From a bacterium (lineage in GTDB: Bacteria > Auribacterota > JABMQX01), in NCBI GenBank assembly GCA_013203085.1, contig JABMQX010000168.1:1-16886 (forward strand): a DNA stretch of 16,886 nucleotides. Reading direction: 5' to 3'. The translations under genes were made by a program, and so were the position numbers. Shown here in pieces: positions 14,746-16,886 of the stretch. The first letter of the stretch is position 1. Every line of letters starts with the position of its first letter. The notes beneath the pieces were generated by a model. It searched no databases and had not been told where the DNA came from. It saw only the letters and a list, made by a program, of their open reading frames with translations.

Positions 14746-15951
14746 GTGGAAGTTTATAATAAAGGTATAAGGAAATCATTTGAGACACAACCCCACTATA
14801 GAGATGAAACATCTATTTTAACTGGTGAACATTTCTGGCAGGGCGATATTGCCATTGCCGAAGGAGCTATTGCAGCAGATTGCAGATTCTTTGCCGGATA
14901 CCCTATTACTCCAGCGTCGGAGATTGCAGAAAGGATGGCTTTAAGGCTTCCCTATATAGGAGGAGTATATATCCAGATGGAAGATGAGCTTGCATCCATG
15001 GCGGCAATACTTGGCGGTTCGTGGAGCGGGGTGAAATCAATGACTGCAACCTCCGGCCCCGGCCTTTCGCTTATGCTTGAGAACTTTGGTTTGGGAATAA
15101 TGACGGAGACTCCTTGTGTTATTGTTAATGTTCAAAGAGGCTCGCCTTCCACTGGACTGCCTACATTTTTTGCTCAGGCGGACATGATGCAGGCAAGGTG
15201 GGGCTCACATGGAGATTATGAGGTTATCGCCCTGGCGCCTGATTCGCCGCAGGAGTGTTTCGGCCTTACGATAAAGGCGTTCAATTTGTCTGAGAAATAC
15301 AGGCTGCCAGTGTTCATCCTTACTGATGGTCTCGTTGGTCATATGACGGAAAAAGTGGTAGTGCCTCCGCCTGATGAGATTGAGGTGTTTCCCCGCCGAA
15401 AGACGCAAAAACCTCCGGATCAATATCTCCCATATCAGCCCGAAGATGATCTCGTTCCTCAAATGGCAAATTTTGGCGAAGGATACAGACTTCATAGCAC
15501 TGGCCTTACCCATGATGAGAGAGGGTATCCGGACATGACTATCGAGGCGCAAGATAAACTCATCAGGCGCCTGATCAATAAGATTCGCACCAATGTGGAT
15601 GACATTATCATGGTGGAGGAACAAGATCTGGAGGACGCTGAGGTTGTAGTAGTTTCTTATGGAGTTACCTCCCGGGTAGTACCTCTCGCTGTGGAGAAGG
15701 CAAGAAAAGAAGGGATAAAGGTCGGGCAGTTAAGATTGTTAACTGTGTGGCCGTTTCCTGAGGAGCGGATTGCCCAGATCGCCGAGAAGGCAAAGGCATG
15801 GGTGGTACCTGAAATAAATCTGGGACAGATGGTGAGAGAGGTGGAAAGAGCCGTCGGGAAAGCTTCAAAAGTAGTTCCTGTTTCTCATGCGGGCGGTGAT
15901 GTTCATGATCCTGATGATATCTACAAGGTTATAACAGAGGTGATTCAGTGA
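14746..15951 (+). CDS. korA: 2-oxoacid:ferredoxin oxidoreductase alpha subunit, probably 2-oxoglutarate type
   Basis: 401 residues from GTG 14746, with GAGGA (14735-14739) six bases upstream. It is the alpha subunit of a thiamine-diphosphate enzyme joining 2-oxoacid, CoA and ferredoxin (2-oxoglutarate to succinyl-CoA and CO2, or the reverse). Landmarks: GYPITPASEIAE (51-62, the OFOR YPITP motif binding the 2-oxoacid), QMEDELASMAAILGGSWSG (77-95), TSGPGLSLM (102-110) and GSPSTGLPT (132-140), which I associate with KorA. The C-terminal half (VVVVSYGVTSR, LLTVWPFPEE) is the usual domain II. The ~30-residue N-terminal extension before the gamma/alpha core is longer than in many homologs. It overlaps korB by 4 bases (GTGA). 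2-Oxoglutarate specificity is inferred from the adjacent sucCD and the PSTGLPT motif; a branched-chain 2-oxoacid enzyme is possible. Confidence 0.9.
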   Translation: MEVYNKGIRKSFETQPHYRDETSILTGEHFWQGDIAIAEGAIAADCRFFAGYPITPASEIAERMALRLPYIGGVYIQMEDELASMAAILGGSWSGVKSMTATSGPGLSLMLENFGLGIMTETPCVIVNVQRGSPSTGLPTFFAQADMMQARWGSHGDYEVIALAPDSPQECFGLTIKAFNLSEKYRLPVFILTDGLVGHMTEKVVVPPPDEIEVFPRRKTQKPPDQYLPYQPEDDLVPQMANFGEGYRLHSTGLTHDERGYPDMTIEAQDKLIRRLINKIRTNVDDIIMVEEQDLEDAEVVVVSYGVTSRVVPLAVEKARKEGIKVGQLRLLTVWPFPEERIAQIAEKAKAWVVPEINLGQMVREVERAVGKASKVVPVSHAGGDVHDPDDIYKVITEVIQ

Positions 15952-16769
15952 ATCAGATGCCAGAACACCCTCTCGAGCGTTTTCTGAGGATGGATAGAAT
16001 TCCTCATATCTGGTGTTCGGGGTGCGGCATCGGGACAGCCGTAACCTGCTTTATGAAGGCTCTGGACGAGGCGGAGATCGATCCTGATAAGGTGGTTGTA
16101 GTTTCAGGGATAGGTTGTACGGGCAGAGTCGCCGGGTACGTCAAGTTTGATTCCTTCCATACGACCCATGGTAGAGCTGTGCCTTTTGCCACAGGCGCCA
16201 AATTGGCAAATCCCGAGCTCACAGTTATTGTCTTTTCCGGTGATGGCGATTTGTTCGCCATCGGCGGTAACCACTTCATTCACGCAGCACGAAGGAACGT
16301 TGATATTAAAGTCTTTTGTATAAACAATTTCATTTACGGCATGACAGGAGGGCAAGTGGCGCCTACCACGCCGTTGGGTGCACGGACTTCGACTTCACCC
16401 TACGGTTGTTTTGAACCTCCCTTCAATCTTCCCTACTTAGCAGAATCAAGTGGCGCCGTCTATGTTGCAAGGTGGACACCACTTCATATCAGAAGGCTGA
16501 CCCATTCAATGGCCGAAGCCATAACGAAGAAGGGCTTTTCATTTGTCGAAATAGTATCACCCTGCCCCACTGTATATTCCCGATATAATCGTTTGGGGGA
16601 CGGATTAGATATGATCAAATACTACCGTGATAACTGCCGCATAGAGAACTGGGCTGATACAAAGAACGTCCCCATGGAAATGGGCAGCGAAATAGTCGTG
16701 GGGAAATTTGTGGATATTGACAAGCCTACGTTTCTGGATTATCAGAGAGGACAGACGGACGGGAAATGA
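15948..16769 (+). CDS. korB: 2-oxoacid:ferredoxin oxidoreductase beta subunit
   Basis: 273 residues. GAGGTGA (15937-15943) is four bases before GTG 15948, which overlaps the korA stop; ATG 15957 is in frame but 13 bases away. It binds thiamine diphosphate and one [4Fe-4S] cluster. Visible: CSGCGIG (Cys23, Cys26), GIGCTGR (Cys57) and SPCPT (Cys206) as the four cluster cysteines; the TPP/Mg motif GDGDLFAIGGNHFIHAARRN (98-117) closed by INNFIYGMTGGQ (125-136). The motif APTTPLG and the stretch FEPPFN follow as in KorB proteins. It ends inside the start of korC (ATGA overlap). No residue needed for cofactor binding looks missing. Confidence 0.94.
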   Translation: MNQMPEHPLERFLRMDRIPHIWCSGCGIGTAVTCFMKALDEAEIDPDKVVVVSGIGCTGRVAGYVKFDSFHTTHGRAVPFATGAKLANPELTVIVFSGDGDLFAIGGNHFIHAARRNVDIKVFCINNFIYGMTGGQVAPTTPLGARTSTSPYGCFEPPFNLPYLAESSGAVYVARWTPLHIRRLTHSMAEAITKKGFSFVEIVSPCPTVYSRYNRLGDGLDMIKYYRDNCRIENWADTKNVPMEMGSEIVVGKFVDIDKPTFLDYQRGQTDGK

Positions 16770-16886
16770 CTGACAGGTACAATATAAGAATCTCCGGCTT
16801 TGGTGGACAGGGAATCGTTCTGAGCGGGTATATTATGGGGAAAGCCGCGTCTTTATATGATAACAAAAACGCTGCCTTCACCCAGA
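16766..16886 (+). CDS. korC: 2-oxoacid:ferredoxin oxidoreductase gamma subunit, N-terminal fragment (runs off window)
   Basis: Only the first 40 codons are inside the window. ATG 16766 overlaps the korB stop by 4 bases. The visible protein has the Rossmann-like ISGFGGQGIVLSG motif (residues 9-21) and the family continuation GKAASLYD..NAAFTQ, a reliable signature of the gamma subunit of 2-oxoglutarate/2-oxoacid:ferredoxin oxidoreductases. With korA and korB it makes a three-subunit enzyme. A separate ferredoxin-like delta subunit is not seen upstream. Confidence 0.9.
   Translation, partial: MTDRYNIRISGFGGQGIVLSGYIMGKAASLYDNKNAAFTQ

Noticed and set aside
1..16886. CRISPR array, insertion sequence or integrase
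   Set aside because: No regularly spaced identical repeats of CRISPR size and no transposase or recombinase reading frame on either strand.

Overview
The window looks like a chromosomal piece of an anaerobic bacterium. It combines oxygen-sensitive Fe-S enzymes (2-hydroxyacyl-CoA dehydratase/double-cubane family proteins with their ATPase activator, an HdrB/HdrC pair, a ferredoxin-dependent 2-oxoacid oxidoreductase) with malate dehydrogenase and succinyl-CoA ligase. There is no rRNA or other marker. A Desulfobacterota-like or candidate-phylum anaerobe is only a guess. All genes I accept lie on the + strand.

Region 1 (1-4392): the 3' end of an unrecognised beta-rich protein, a NapH-type polyferredoxin membrane protein, and an 882-residue membrane-anchored or exported GxYP-family (putative glycoside hydrolase) protein. 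The last has a CBM9-like C-terminal domain and altered signature residues.

Region 2 (4456-9022): two diverged HgdB/YjiM-like proteins and one ATPase activator, with an exported DUF6599-like protein between activator and second paralog. Each HgdB-like protein carries six cysteines at the positions expected for a double-cubane [8Fe-9S] cluster. Together with the NapH-type protein this is the best candidate for an undescribed redox system here.

Region 3 (9023-11155): malate dehydrogenase flanked by two long gene-free stretches of about 735 and 458 bases. Both are rich in inverted repeats, including possible structured RNAs.

Region 4 (11156-16886): sucC, sucD, hdrC, hdrB, korA, korB and the start of korC. 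With mdh this covers malate/oxaloacetate and succinate/succinyl-CoA/2-oxoglutarate interconversion, usable in an oxidative or reductive ferredoxin-linked TCA branch. HdrC/HdrB sit inside the cluster without HdrA. Base composition falls clearly from region 2 into sucC, so this block may have a different history.

Spacers in the left half hold degenerate octamer repeats of the type ACGCAAAG/ACGCAGAG, often beside or forming long inverted repeats. One copy forms the last codons of the NapH-like gene.
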